Assembly: GCF_011065935.2 (NCBI RefSeq)
Contig: NZ_JAAMNH020000001.1
Span: forward strand, 1,757,001 to 1,821,000
DNA: 64,000 bases
DNA from: Clostridium estertheticum
GTDB taxonomy: Bacteria; Bacillota; Clostridia; Clostridiales; Clostridiaceae
Reading direction: 5' to 3'
The notes beneath the pieces were generated by a model, which saw only the letters and a list, made by a program, of their open reading frames with translations, searched no databases and was not told where the DNA came from. Both the position numbers and the translations under genes were made by a program. Positions 33,486 to 41,910 of this stretch are shown here, piece by piece (the stretch's first letter is position 1; every line of letters starts with the position of its first letter).

Positions 33486-35318
33486 GTGTCCAGAATAGAT
33501 GAAAACAAATTAAACGATAAAATAGATGTAGGTATTTGGAGAAGGCTCTTTAAATACCTTACAGAATTTAAAAAGGGACTCGCGTTTTTGGCGTTCCTTA
33601 TGGTGGGAGTGGCAGGTATAGATGTAGTAATGCCACTGCTCACAAGATATGCCATTGATAATTTTATAGTAAAGAAAACAACGCAGGGGCTTACCACCTT
33701 TGCAGTAATTTACTTTTGTATAATTGTTTTTCAAGCATTAAATGTAAGACTATTTATAATAAATGCAGGTAAGATTGAAACACACCTGGCCTATCATATA
33801 AGAAAGCTTGGTTTTAAAAGGCTTCAACAGTTGTCCTTTTCATATTATGATAACTCATCTGTTGGATGGCTTATGGCAAGAATGACCTCGGATGTAGCAA
33901 GGCTTAGTGAAATAATATCATGGGGATTAATTGACATGGTATGGGCACTAGTTATGATGACTGGATTTATAGGAGTAATGCTTTATAATAATGTAAAACT
34001 AACTCTTATATGTATGAGTGTTGTACCACCACTATTTTTAATAGGAATGTTTTTTCAAAAGAAAATCTTAAAATCCTATAGAAAGGTGAGAAAATTAAAT
34101 TCCAGGTTAACTGCAGATTTTAGTGAAGAGGTATCTGGAGCTAAAACTACAAAAACTCTAGTTCGCGAAGAAGAAAACCTAAGTGAATTTAAACAAGATG
34201 CAGGCAATATGAGGAAATCCTCAGTAAAGGCAGCTATGTTTTCTGCTTTGTTTCTTCCAATTGTTATATCCATGGGAAGTTTAGGCGCAGGTTTTGTTCT
34301 TTGGATAGGAGGAAAAAGCGTTATATCACAATCACTATCCTATGGTACTTTTGTAATGTTTATTGCTTATACAGTACAGTTTTTTGATCCTGTAAGTCAG
34401 TTAGCTGGAACCATTGCAGAACTTCAAAATGCCCAGGCATCTGCAGAAAGAATCATAACATTAATAGAAACTGAGCCAGATATATGGGATAGAAAGGATG
34501 TAATTGAGAAGTACGGAGATTTATTTAATCCAAAAGTAGAAAATTTTGAACCAATACATGGTGATATTGAGTTTAAAGATGTATGCTTTTCCTATAAAAA
34601 TGGAGAAAAGGTATTTCAAAACTTTAACCTAAAAGTGAAAAAAGGTGACACAATAGCACTAGTTGGAGAAACTGGTTCTGGTAAAAGCACCTTAGTAAAC
34701 TTGCTTTGTAGATTTTATGAGCCAAGTAGCGGAGAAATATTAATTGACGGAAGTGATTATAGAGAAAGATCACTATTATGGCTTCAATCAAATATAGGCT
34801 ATGTGCTTCAAAGCCCACACCTATTTAGTGGGAATATTAGAGAAAATATTATGTATGGAAAGCTTGATGCAACGCAGGATGAAATTGAAAATGCAGCAAA
34901 GCTTGTAAATGCTCATAGTTTTATAAGTAAACTAGAAAAAGGCTACGACTCAGAGGTTGGTGAAGGTGGTGGTAATTTATCCACCGGAGAGAAACAACTT
35001 ATATCCTTTGCGAGAGCCATTGTAGCAAATCCAGCACTATTCGTTCTTGATGAAGCTACCTCCTCTATAGATACAGAGACAGAAAGAATGATACAAGATG
35101 CCATAGAAAAAGTTCTCTCAGATAGAACTAGCTTTGTGGTTGCCCATAGACTTTCTACCATCGTCTCTGCAGATAAAATTCTTGTTATAAGACATGGAAA
35201 GATAACAGAATCAGGAACTCACAGAGAACTGTTAATGAGAAAAGGTTACTACTATACCCTATATACAAACCAATTGCTTGAAGAGAAGGAACTGGAAAGC
35301 AAAGCAGTGATTTCCTAG
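33486..35318 (+). CDS. ABC multidrug exporter half-transporter, BmrD-like
   Basis: This 610-residue protein has a membrane domain (about 20-345) and an ATPase domain (about 360-600) with Walker A GETGSGKST (about 392-400) and Walker B LFVLDEATSSID. Here the catalytic Glu is present, but the signature is LSTGEKQ instead of LSGGQ. Combined with the preceding protein, this gives one competent and one degenerate ATP site, as in BmrCD and TM287/288. It begins with GTG after AAGGGAAGTGATATT. The operon ends here, where a dispersed repeat and two hairpins follow. Confidence 0.88.
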   Translation: MSRIDENKLNDKIDVGIWRRLFKYLTEFKKGLAFLAFLMVGVAGIDVVMPLLTRYAIDNFIVKKTTQGLTTFAVIYFCIIVFQALNVRLFIINAGKIETHLAYHIRKLGFKRLQQLSFSYYDNSSVGWLMARMTSDVARLSEIISWGLIDMVWALVMMTGFIGVMLYNNVKLTLICMSVVPPLFLIGMFFQKKILKSYRKVRKLNSRLTADFSEEVSGAKTTKTLVREEENLSEFKQDAGNMRKSSVKAAMFSALFLPIVISMGSLGAGFVLWIGGKSVISQSLSYGTFVMFIAYTVQFFDPVSQLAGTIAELQNAQASAERIITLIETEPDIWDRKDVIEKYGDLFNPKVENFEPIHGDIEFKDVCFSYKNGEKVFQNFNLKVKKGDTIALVGETGSGKSTLVNLLCRFYEPSSGEILIDGSDYRERSLLWLQSNIGYVLQSPHLFSGNIRENIMYGKLDATQDEIENAAKLVNAHSFISKLEKGYDSEVGEGGGNLSTGEKQLISFARAIVANPALFVLDEATSSIDTETERMIQDAIEKVLSDRTSFVVAHRLSTIVSADKILVIRHGKITESGTHRELLMRKGYYYTLYTNQLLEEKELESKAVIS

Positions 35319-35322
35319 GGAT

Positions 35323-35383
35323 GGTGCCACCCACGTGGCAAGTGGCATGTTGAGTGGTATATTACTTGCCACTTGGCATGTTG
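35323..35383 (+). repeat. Dispersed palindromic repeat, copy 3 with extended arms
   Basis: GGTGCCACCCACGTGGCA is followed by AGTGGCATGTTGAGTGG and, after an AT-rich gap, TTGCCACTTGGCATG, so the copy carries an additional inverted section. It lies five bases past the exporter stop codon. Confidence 0.75.
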
Positions 35384-35399
35384 AAAATGGAAAATACAG

Positions 35400-35428
35400 G
35401 GACGTTTAATATAAGTTATTAAACGTCC
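35400..35428 (+). terminator. Hairpin after the ABC operon
   Basis: GGACGTTTAATA and TATTAAACGTCC form a perfect 12-bp stem, without a T run. Confidence 0.5.
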
Positions 35429-35497
35429 ATATAAAGTTTAACTTTTAGTTATTTCCACTTATTGTGGGACAATATATTATTTAAAGTGAAAGATAGA

Positions 35498-35533
35498 GAA
35501 AGACTCGGGTTAGCTACCCGAGTCTTTCATTTT
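35498..35533. terminator. Intrinsic terminator between convergent genes
   Basis: GAAAGACTCGGGT and ACCCGAGTCTTTC form a perfect 13-bp stem around TAGCT and end in T-rich sequence. It separates the ABC operon from the convergent DHA2 gene. Confidence 0.85.
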
Positions 35534-35535
35534 AA

Positions 35536-37209
35536 CTACGTAATTTTAGTTAGCTTTTTATCTTTTATAAATAGTGTTAATAATAATCCCACAGCAGCTA
35601 TAACGGCAGCTCCAATGAATACATTTGAAAATCCAGCATTCATTGTGCTTTGGTAAGTATTTTCAATAGTAGCTCTTGAGCTGTCTACAGAAGACAGATA
35701 TCCAGTTTTAATAGCGTTAAAGTTTACATGAGGATTTGAAGCTAAAGTGCTCTTAAGTCCATCTATCATTGAACCCACAAATTCTCTAACAGTATTAAAT
35801 ATTGTGGTTACATCAGAATTTTGGAATTTAGTTATGGTCTCAGCAGACATTTTTCCACTGAAGGCTCCATTACCAGGAACGCCATTTACTTTAGGTAATA
35901 CTGCTTGGATTGCTCCAGGCACCTTACTGCCAGCAGTAGCTATAAAGTTTACTAATAGGTTTGGAGAAATAGCAATACCAATAGAACGTATAAGTGAAAC
36001 TGTTGATTGACCAGCAGAAGCTTCTTCTTCTGGTACTAAGCTCATCATTAAGTAGTTAATTGGCGTACCCATGGTTAAGCCCATACCTAAGCCCATGAAT
36101 ATTAGGCCAATAAATAGGTTGAAAAAACTAGGGTGATTAGCAGTTACCAACGCTTGATACAATGCACCTATAAATGAAAAACCGAAGCCAGCTAATAGTA
36201 CCTTTTTTACCCCCATTTTATCTATGAATTTCCCACCTAAAGGAGCTGATATACCAGTAAATACAGCAAATAATGTAACTATATAGCCACCAGTACCCAT
36301 CTTTATTTTAAGAATATTTTCGCCAAACTGTGGAAGGAAAATAGTACCCATGAGTCCAGTGCCTACAACAAAGCTTAGTGCTAAAGTAATGGCAATTTGC
36401 TTATTAGTAAAGTAGTGTAAATTCAAAACAGGATCCTCTGCCTTTTTCTCAATAAGGATGAATATAGGCAGTGATATTAAGAAGATTAATAAAAATGGCA
36501 ATACATCTTTAGAGGAAATTGAATTAGCTAAGTCATGAAATTTTAAGTTTGTTGCAGAGTACATTAGAGATAAAATTACTATTGTTAATGCTCCACAGCC
36601 CTTCAAATCCATTTTTTTTATAGGTTTTTCATTTTTGTTTTCCTTAAGATTAAGTGCTAAAGTAAGTATTACTAAGCTTATTGGTAGGTTAATGAAGAAT
36701 AAAAATCCCCAATTAGCATCGCCTGCTATGGAAAGAACAAAGGAACCTATTGTTGGACCTAGAATAGTAGAAATACCAAATATTGCACCTACTAAACCTA
36801 GGGCAGTACCCCTTTTTTCAAGAGGGAATGAGGAACCAATATATGCTATGGCAATAGGCATAATTCCACCGCCACCAAGAGCTTGGATTACTCTAGAAAA
36901 AAGTAAGAAGTTGTAGCTATTTATAAAGTTTGATAATCCACATAGTAAAGAACCAAAAGCAAATAATGATATAGAAATCATATAAACTTTCTTTCTTCCA
37001 TGACGGTCTGATAGTTTTGCTGTTATAGGCATTGATACAGCATAAGCTAAAGTATAAATGGTTATAACCCAAACGCTGCTGGAGCCACTTATTCCAAAGA
37101 AATTAGAAATTATTGTTCTTGCAGGGGATACAATACCGGAATCAATAGCACCCATAAAAATTCCAAGTAAAAATATAATCATAGCAATAGTTGAAGTTTT
37201 ACTTTTCAT
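35536..37209 (-). CDS. DHA2-family MFS drug exporter (EmrB/QacA type)
   Basis: This 557-residue protein has fourteen predicted membrane segments, motif A as KLSDRHGRKKVYM (about 62-74) and motif C-like GPTIGSFVLSIAG (about 152-164), typical of drug:H+ antiporter family 2. The unusual C-terminal loop before the last helix (about 445-525, rich in N, T and S) is longer than in QacA and may be extracellular. GGAG precedes the ATG. Two related palindromes in the promoter region suggest control by a TetR or MarR repressor, but no such gene adjoins it. Substrates are unknown. Confidence 0.87.
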   Translation of the reverse strand: MKSKTSTIAMIIFLLGIFMGAIDSGIVSPARTIISNFFGISGSSSVWVITIYTLAYAVSMPITAKLSDRHGRKKVYMISISLFAFGSLLCGLSNFINSYNFLLFSRVIQALGGGGIMPIAIAYIGSSFPLEKRGTALGLVGAIFGISTILGPTIGSFVLSIAGDANWGFLFFINLPISLVILTLALNLKENKNEKPIKKMDLKGCGALTIVILSLMYSATNLKFHDLANSISSKDVLPFLLIFLISLPIFILIEKKAEDPVLNLHYFTNKQIAITLALSFVVGTGLMGTIFLPQFGENILKIKMGTGGYIVTLFAVFTGISAPLGGKFIDKMGVKKVLLAGFGFSFIGALYQALVTANHPSFFNLFIGLIFMGLGMGLTMGTPINYLMMSLVPEEEASAGQSTVSLIRSIGIAISPNLLVNFIATAGSKVPGAIQAVLPKVNGVPGNGAFSGKMSAETITKFQNSDVTTIFNTVREFVGSMIDGLKSTLASNPHVNFNAIKTGYLSSVDSSRATIENTYQSTMNAGFSNVFIGAAVIAAVGLLLTLFIKDKKLTKIT

Positions 37210-37247
37210 ATCAAATTTTCACTCCTTTAAATAATAGATTTGCATTA

Positions 37248-37260
37248 TGAACCATGTTCA
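37248..37260. promoter_or_regulatory. Operator palindrome, copy 1
   Basis: TGAACCATGTTCA is an inverted repeat 38 bases upstream of the DHA2 start. The same core recurs at 37362-37374. Confidence 0.6.
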
Positions 37261-37348
37261 TTAGAGGTTAAAAAAATATAAAGTATAAGTTAGCTTTTGT
37301 AAATAATTTTATTAGAGAAAAACTTAGTAAAAAATAATAGATTTATAC

Positions 37349-37387
37349 AAGTAATACAATATGAACTATGTTCACATTGTATTACTT
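37349..37387. promoter_or_regulatory. 39-bp inverted repeat with operator core, copy 2
   Basis: AAGTAATACAAT on the left matches the right arm ATTGTATTACTT, around a central TGAACTATGTTCA. Eighteen of nineteen pairs match. It probably is the main operator for the DHA2 pump. The 455-base gap to the chemoreceptor otherwise shows only AT-rich promoter-like DNA. Confidence 0.65.
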
Positions 37388-37664
37388 TAAAAAAAATAAT
37401 GCAATAGATTTTAGAAAATAAATATAGTTAATTGATATTAATTCATTAGTTTGATTTATTTTACACGTTACACACATAGAATGGCAATTGGAAATAATAT
37501 GTTGTTTAATCGACACGTTATGCATTTTTGTAACTGTTTTGTAACAATGCTGACATTAATTTGAGATATATTGGTAGGAAATGTAGAATATTATAAGTAT
37601 TATTAGAACAGATTATTACGATGTTAGTAGAATATAATCACATAAGTAACGAGGGGGACATAAA

Positions 37665-39398
37665 ATGTATTGGTTAAAAAATATGAGAATTAAAACAGAA
37701 TTAACAGCTAGCTTTATTTTTGTGGCATTACTAATCGGAATAGTTGGATTTATCGGGTCTAAAGATATTAAAAAAGTGGATATTAATAGCCAATTAATTG
37801 TAACAAACAATCTAGTACCACTTCAACAAATGACCACTGTCAGGCACAACATTATGCAAATAAAATATAATATGTCACTTATCCTTGATGGGGAGAATAA
37901 AAATGAGGTTGATGCGTTAAGTAAATCTATAAAAGATTTAGTTGATAAAGACAATAAACTTATAAGTGAATATGATGCTATTCCAGTTTCACAAATAAAA
38001 GCTGAATCTGTTATTCTTGAAAATAAAACTTACGAAGAATTAAAAAAAAATCTTGTAAACTATAGAGGGCAAAGGGACAAGGTAGTTGATATAGTTAAAA
38101 GTGGGAAATATGAAGAGGCTAAAGTGGAAGCTAAAGAGTATTTGGCCTTGCAGGATAAGGTTTTAGATGAACTAGGAACAATCGTTGAATGCAATATGAA
38201 AGAAGCAGGAGAAATGCAAAGTTTAAATAAAGGGGTTACGAGTAAATCACTTAAAGAAATGCAATCTCTCTTTATAGTAGGTATTTTAATTGCACTTATT
38301 CTCGGTTATTTGATATCATCAATGATTTCAAGGCAATTAAAGAAAGTAACTAGCTTTGCAAAGGCCTTTGGAGAAGGAGATTTAACTGAAATAATTGATA
38401 TCACTAAGAGGGATGAAATAGGTATACTTGCATCTGAACTAAATAAGGCAGGGGGAAATGTTAAAAGCTTAATATCTGAAATAATATCAAGTGTCGCAGA
38501 ACTAAGCGCAACAAGTGAAGAAGTTTCTGCTACTGCTTTGGACATAACTGAAAAGATGGAACTCATAAATGAATCAACTAGACAGATTACACAGGGTACT
38601 GAAGAATTAAGTGCAATAACAGAAGAGGTAAACGCCTCAACAGTGGATATAACTTCTTTTGCACAAGATTTAGCGGAAAAGGCGGCCTTTGGAAATATCT
38701 CCTCAACGGAAATTCAAAAAAGAGCACTAAATGTAAAAGAAACGGGGTTAAATTCAAGCAATAATACCCAGAAAATTTATAAGAGCAGACAAGAAGAGAT
38801 TAACGATGCAATTGAAAAAGGCAAGATAGTTGAGAAAATTAAAATCATAGCTGATACAATAGGCTCAATATCATCGCAGACTAATCTTTTAGCATTAAAT
38901 GCTGCTATTGAAGCTGCTAGGGCCGGTGAACATGGAAAAGGCTTTTCTGTTGTAGCAGATGAGGTAAGAAAACTTGCAGTGGAATCATCCAACAGTGTAT
39001 CAGAAATTCAAGAGGTTATTACTAAGGTTCAGGAGGCATTTAAGAACATAACTTATAATGCAGAAGGTGTCCTTAATTTTATTGCCGAACATGTAACACC
39101 AAATTATAGCTTTTTTATAGAATCCGGAGAGAAGTATGAGAAGGATGCAGAGTTTTTCAGTAGTATGTCTGATGAAATAGCTAAGAAAGCAAAACTGGTA
39201 CTTCAATCAATTGAGACCGTTGGTAGTGCAATTGAGAATGTATCAGCAACATCCCAGCAATCAGCTGCTAATAGCGAAGAAATCATGAATGGAATAAATG
39301 AAACTACACTTGCTGTTGAGGATATATCTAAGTCAGCTCAAAGCCAAGCGGAAATGGCTGAAAAGCTTAATAATCTAGTTCATAAATTTAAAATTTAA
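37665..39398 (+). CDS. Methyl-accepting chemotaxis protein with 4-helix sensor
   Basis: This 577-residue receptor has an N-terminal membrane segment (about 10-30), an extracytoplasmic four-helix-bundle sensor (about 31-185), a second membrane segment (about 203-223), HAMP (about 224-276) and a signalling domain with the conserved hairpin tip TNLLALNAAIEAARAGEHGKG (near 407-427). A non-standard block about 344-395 and a second one about 455-500 (VTPNYSFFIESGEKYEKD) are seen in a clostridial receptor subgroup. It feeds CheA/CheW/CheV signalling. GAGGGGGACATAAA precedes the ATG. The ligand is unknown; the sensor has no obvious Cache or PAS domain. Confidence 0.88.
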   Translation: MYWLKNMRIKTELTASFIFVALLIGIVGFIGSKDIKKVDINSQLIVTNNLVPLQQMTTVRHNIMQIKYNMSLILDGENKNEVDALSKSIKDLVDKDNKLISEYDAIPVSQIKAESVILENKTYEELKKNLVNYRGQRDKVVDIVKSGKYEEAKVEAKEYLALQDKVLDELGTIVECNMKEAGEMQSLNKGVTSKSLKEMQSLFIVGILIALILGYLISSMISRQLKKVTSFAKAFGEGDLTEIIDITKRDEIGILASELNKAGGNVKSLISEIISSVAELSATSEEVSATALDITEKMELINESTRQITQGTEELSAITEEVNASTVDITSFAQDLAEKAAFGNISSTEIQKRALNVKETGLNSSNNTQKIYKSRQEEINDAIEKGKIVEKIKIIADTIGSISSQTNLLALNAAIEAARAGEHGKGFSVVADEVRKLAVESSNSVSEIQEVITKVQEAFKNITYNAEGVLNFIAEHVTPNYSFFIESGEKYEKDAEFFSSMSDEIAKKAKLVLQSIETVGSAIENVSATSQQSAANSEEIMNGINETTLAVEDISKSAQSQAEMAEKLNNLVHKFKI

Positions 39399-39405
39399 TT
39401 AAAGA

Positions 39406-39735
39406 TTATAGTAATTCTTTCCTGATTTCTACGGATTTTAAATTATCCAGAGGGCTCAAATCGTCTATCGGATTTCTTTCTAGTTGTAGTACTTTTAAGT
39501 TGGTCATATTACTTAAGGGTCTTACATCTTTGATTTTATTTGCACCTAATTGTAAATTTCTTAAACTGGATAATTTATTTAAGCTACTTATTTCTTCAAT
39601 ATCATTAATTGATAATCTCAATGTCATTATATTAGGAAGAGTAGGATATGGTGAGGTATTTACTTTGAATTCACTTTACCCCCCCAAGACTCTATCTACA
39701 TTTGATTTTATTTGCTTCCATGAAATAATAAAGAT
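39406..39735 (-). pseudogene. Leucine-rich repeat protein remnant
   Basis: The minus-strand frame carries three LRR units of internalin type (LSSLRNLQLGANKIKDV, MTNLKVLQLERNPIDDL). Upstream in the same frame, SWKQIKSNVDRVLGG resembles the end of a copper amine oxidase-like N-terminal domain, but TAA interrupts it just after a seven-G run (near 39678-39688). The intact proteins of this type are surface proteins with many repeats, so this is a shortened, decayed copy. Confidence 0.5.
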
Positions 39736-39738
39736 TTG

Positions 39739-39834
39739 AAGCTCCGCCGAGGATTTATATACCTAGAAGATTATGATTTTAAAATACTATTTGTAGACTA
39801 TGAAAAGCGAAATTTAGAAAGAGACATTGAGTGA
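39739..39834 (+). other. Short coding-like stretch without a start
   Basis: An open 31-codon stretch reads FIYLEDYDFKILFVDYEKRN and ends at TGA. Its composition looks coding but I recognise no family and no start codon or ribosome site. The rest of the gap up to the next receptor gene at 39958 shows nothing more. Confidence 0.25.
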
Positions 39835-39957
39835 GGGTCTAAGAAGGCATTAAAAAAGATTCAAAAGGAAATGAGGAATAGCCGGAACTAAAGTAAGGCT
39901 CATAACATGCCGATAATATAATAAAGGAAACTATTATTATATAGGGGGATACGATTA

Positions 39958-41718
39958 ATGAAAAAAGCACCAAAGAAAACAGGCGGATTGAATATTAGGA
40001 AAAAACTTATCATGGTGACAGGGTTACTCTTACTTATACCTGTATTTACATTAGGTATAATAAGCTATGAGGTTGCTAAAAAAGAACTTCAAGAAGGTGG
40101 GAAGGTATTATTAAAAAACAGCGTGGAAATGACGTTACAGGTAATTGATGAAAATCAAAAGCTTGTAGCTGGAGGCAAGTTAACCCTGGATGAAGCACAA
40201 GAGAGAGTTAGGGAGTATATGTTAGGTAAAAGGAATTCAGACGGAACAAGGCCTATTAACAAAAATTTGAGCCTTGGGAAAAGCGGATATTTGTTGGCAT
40301 ACACTCAAGAGGGTGTTGAGGCAGTGCATCCTACACTAGAAGGTAAGAGCGTAATAGATGTTAAAGATAAAAAAGATGGCAGTTATTTTGTTAAGAATCA
40401 AATTAAAATAGGAAATAATGGTGGAGGGTATTTGACTTATTGGTGGACTCTTCCTAATTCAGAGAAGATTTCAAACAAAATAACCTACCAAAAGACAGAT
40501 CCTAATTGGGGCTGGGTTGTTAGTGCAGGAACTTATATGAATGATTTTAATGTGGGGTCAAATAAGATTCTTAATAGTACGCTTATTGTACTTTTAGCAG
40601 TAATCGTTTTAGGCTCAGCAGTAATTATACTATTTGCAGAGCACATTTCCCGTCCAATTAAAAAAATTGGTAAAGCTGTAGATATTGTAGCCTCAGGTAA
40701 TTTAAATATTCCAGATTTGAATATAAAAAATAGAGATGAAATTGGAAAGTTAAATGAATCATTTAATAGGATGGTTAAGAGCGTAAATGAATTAATAGGC
40801 TCAGTAAAAAATTCGGCTACTGTTGTATTTAACTCTTCACAGGTGCTAGACAGAATTGTTGATGAAAACACAGCCGCTATTAATGAGGTAGCAGCTTCAG
40901 TTGAAGAGATTGCAAGAGGATCAAGCGAGCAAGCTAAGGAAACTGAAAATGGAGTTAATAGGGTTATGAGTTTATCAGGTAAAATAGAACTTGTTACAGA
41001 ACTGACTATAAAAACTAATGAGGCTGCAGCATCCACTGCTGATATAGGGGGTAAGGGACTTCAGGCAATTGAATCGCTTTTAGTAAAATCAGAAGAAAAC
41101 AGCAAGGCTGTTGAAAAGGCTAGTAATATAATATTGGAGGTTGATAGAACCTCTGTAGAAATTGGAGCAATAACTGAAGCCATTAGCCAGATATCAGAGC
41201 AGACCAATTTATTGGCTCTAAATGCGGCTATAGAAGCAGCTAGAGCGGGTGAGCAGGGAAAAGGATTCGCTGTAGTTGCTGAAGAAGTAAGAAAGCTGGC
41301 TTCACAGTCTGCTATATCTGCCGGAAAAGTCAGAGAATTAATCAACGGAATACAGGAAAAATCAAAAGATGCAGTTAAAGCTATGCAAGAAGGAAAGACC
41401 ATAGCAAAAGAACAAAGTAAGTCTGTAATAGATGCTAAAAGTATATTTGTTGATATATTAAAGTCTATAGATAAGATTTCAAAAGACATGACAAGCATTA
41501 AGGGCTATAGTCTTGAAATGGAAACAGAAAAAAATGATTTAATCGAAATTTTAGAGACCCTCTCAGCTTCAACGGAACAAAATTCAGCTGCAACTCAGCA
41601 GGTTTCTGCTACAACTGAGCAGCAATTGGCAAGTGTAGAACAAATTTTATCACACACTCAAGACTTAAAGAGTCTTGCAGAAAAGCTTAGAGATGCAGTA
41701 AATGCATTTGAGGTTTAA
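39958..41718 (+). CDS. Methyl-accepting chemotaxis protein with Cache domain
   Basis: This 586-residue receptor has a membrane segment (about 17-37), a single Cache-type sensor (about 40-200; GYLLAYTQEGVEAVHPTLEG and GWGWVVSAGTYMNDF), a second membrane segment (about 207-227), HAMP (about 228-282) and a signalling domain with the conserved tip QTNLLALNAAIEAARAGEQG (about 416-435) and KGFAVVAEEVRKLA. Single Cache domains of this kind commonly bind small organic acids. AGGGGGATACGATTA precedes the ATG. It is the second receptor in this region, but the two are separated by the LRR remnant. Confidence 0.9.
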   Translation: MKKAPKKTGGLNIRKKLIMVTGLLLLIPVFTLGIISYEVAKKELQEGGKVLLKNSVEMTLQVIDENQKLVAGGKLTLDEAQERVREYMLGKRNSDGTRPINKNLSLGKSGYLLAYTQEGVEAVHPTLEGKSVIDVKDKKDGSYFVKNQIKIGNNGGGYLTYWWTLPNSEKISNKITYQKTDPNWGWVVSAGTYMNDFNVGSNKILNSTLIVLLAVIVLGSAVIILFAEHISRPIKKIGKAVDIVASGNLNIPDLNIKNRDEIGKLNESFNRMVKSVNELIGSVKNSATVVFNSSQVLDRIVDENTAAINEVAASVEEIARGSSEQAKETENGVNRVMSLSGKIELVTELTIKTNEAAASTADIGGKGLQAIESLLVKSEENSKAVEKASNIILEVDRTSVEIGAITEAISQISEQTNLLALNAAIEAARAGEQGKGFAVVAEEVRKLASQSAISAGKVRELINGIQEKSKDAVKAMQEGKTIAKEQSKSVIDAKSIFVDILKSIDKISKDMTSIKGYSLEMETEKNDLIEILETLSASTEQNSAATQQVSATTEQQLASVEQILSHTQDLKSLAEKLRDAVNAFEV

Positions 41719-41724
41719 TTAAAG

Positions 41725-41745
41725 ATGCCATCCATGTGGCAAGTT
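41725..41745 (+). repeat. Dispersed palindromic repeat, copy 4 (degenerate)
   Basis: GATGCCATCCATGTGGCAAGT differs from the consensus at three or four positions but keeps the arms TGCCA and TGGCA. It directly follows the chemoreceptor stop. Confidence 0.6.
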
Positions 41746-41783
41746 TTCAAGCCCTAGGATGACAATATTATGTATAAAGTAGA

Positions 41784-41826
41784 AGGGTGGCAACCACATG
41801 ATAAGTGGTTGTCACCCTGTTTTATT
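41784..41826. terminator. Intrinsic terminator between convergent genes
   Basis: AGGGTGGCAACCAC pairs with GTGGTTGTCACCCT with one mismatch, and a T-rich tail follows. Confidence 0.8.
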
Positions 41827-41910
41827 ATAACAAGACGTTTCATTAAGTTTCTTAATTATCATAGGAAAACCACTAATATGGTATAAATGAAATTCTAGAC
41901 TGTAGTTAAA

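Noticed and set aside
35747..36010. Plus-strand open frames inside the DHA2 gene, and many similar antisense frames in other genes
   Set aside because: They lie opposite well-supported coding sequences, have no ribosome sites and show compositions that mirror the real gene.
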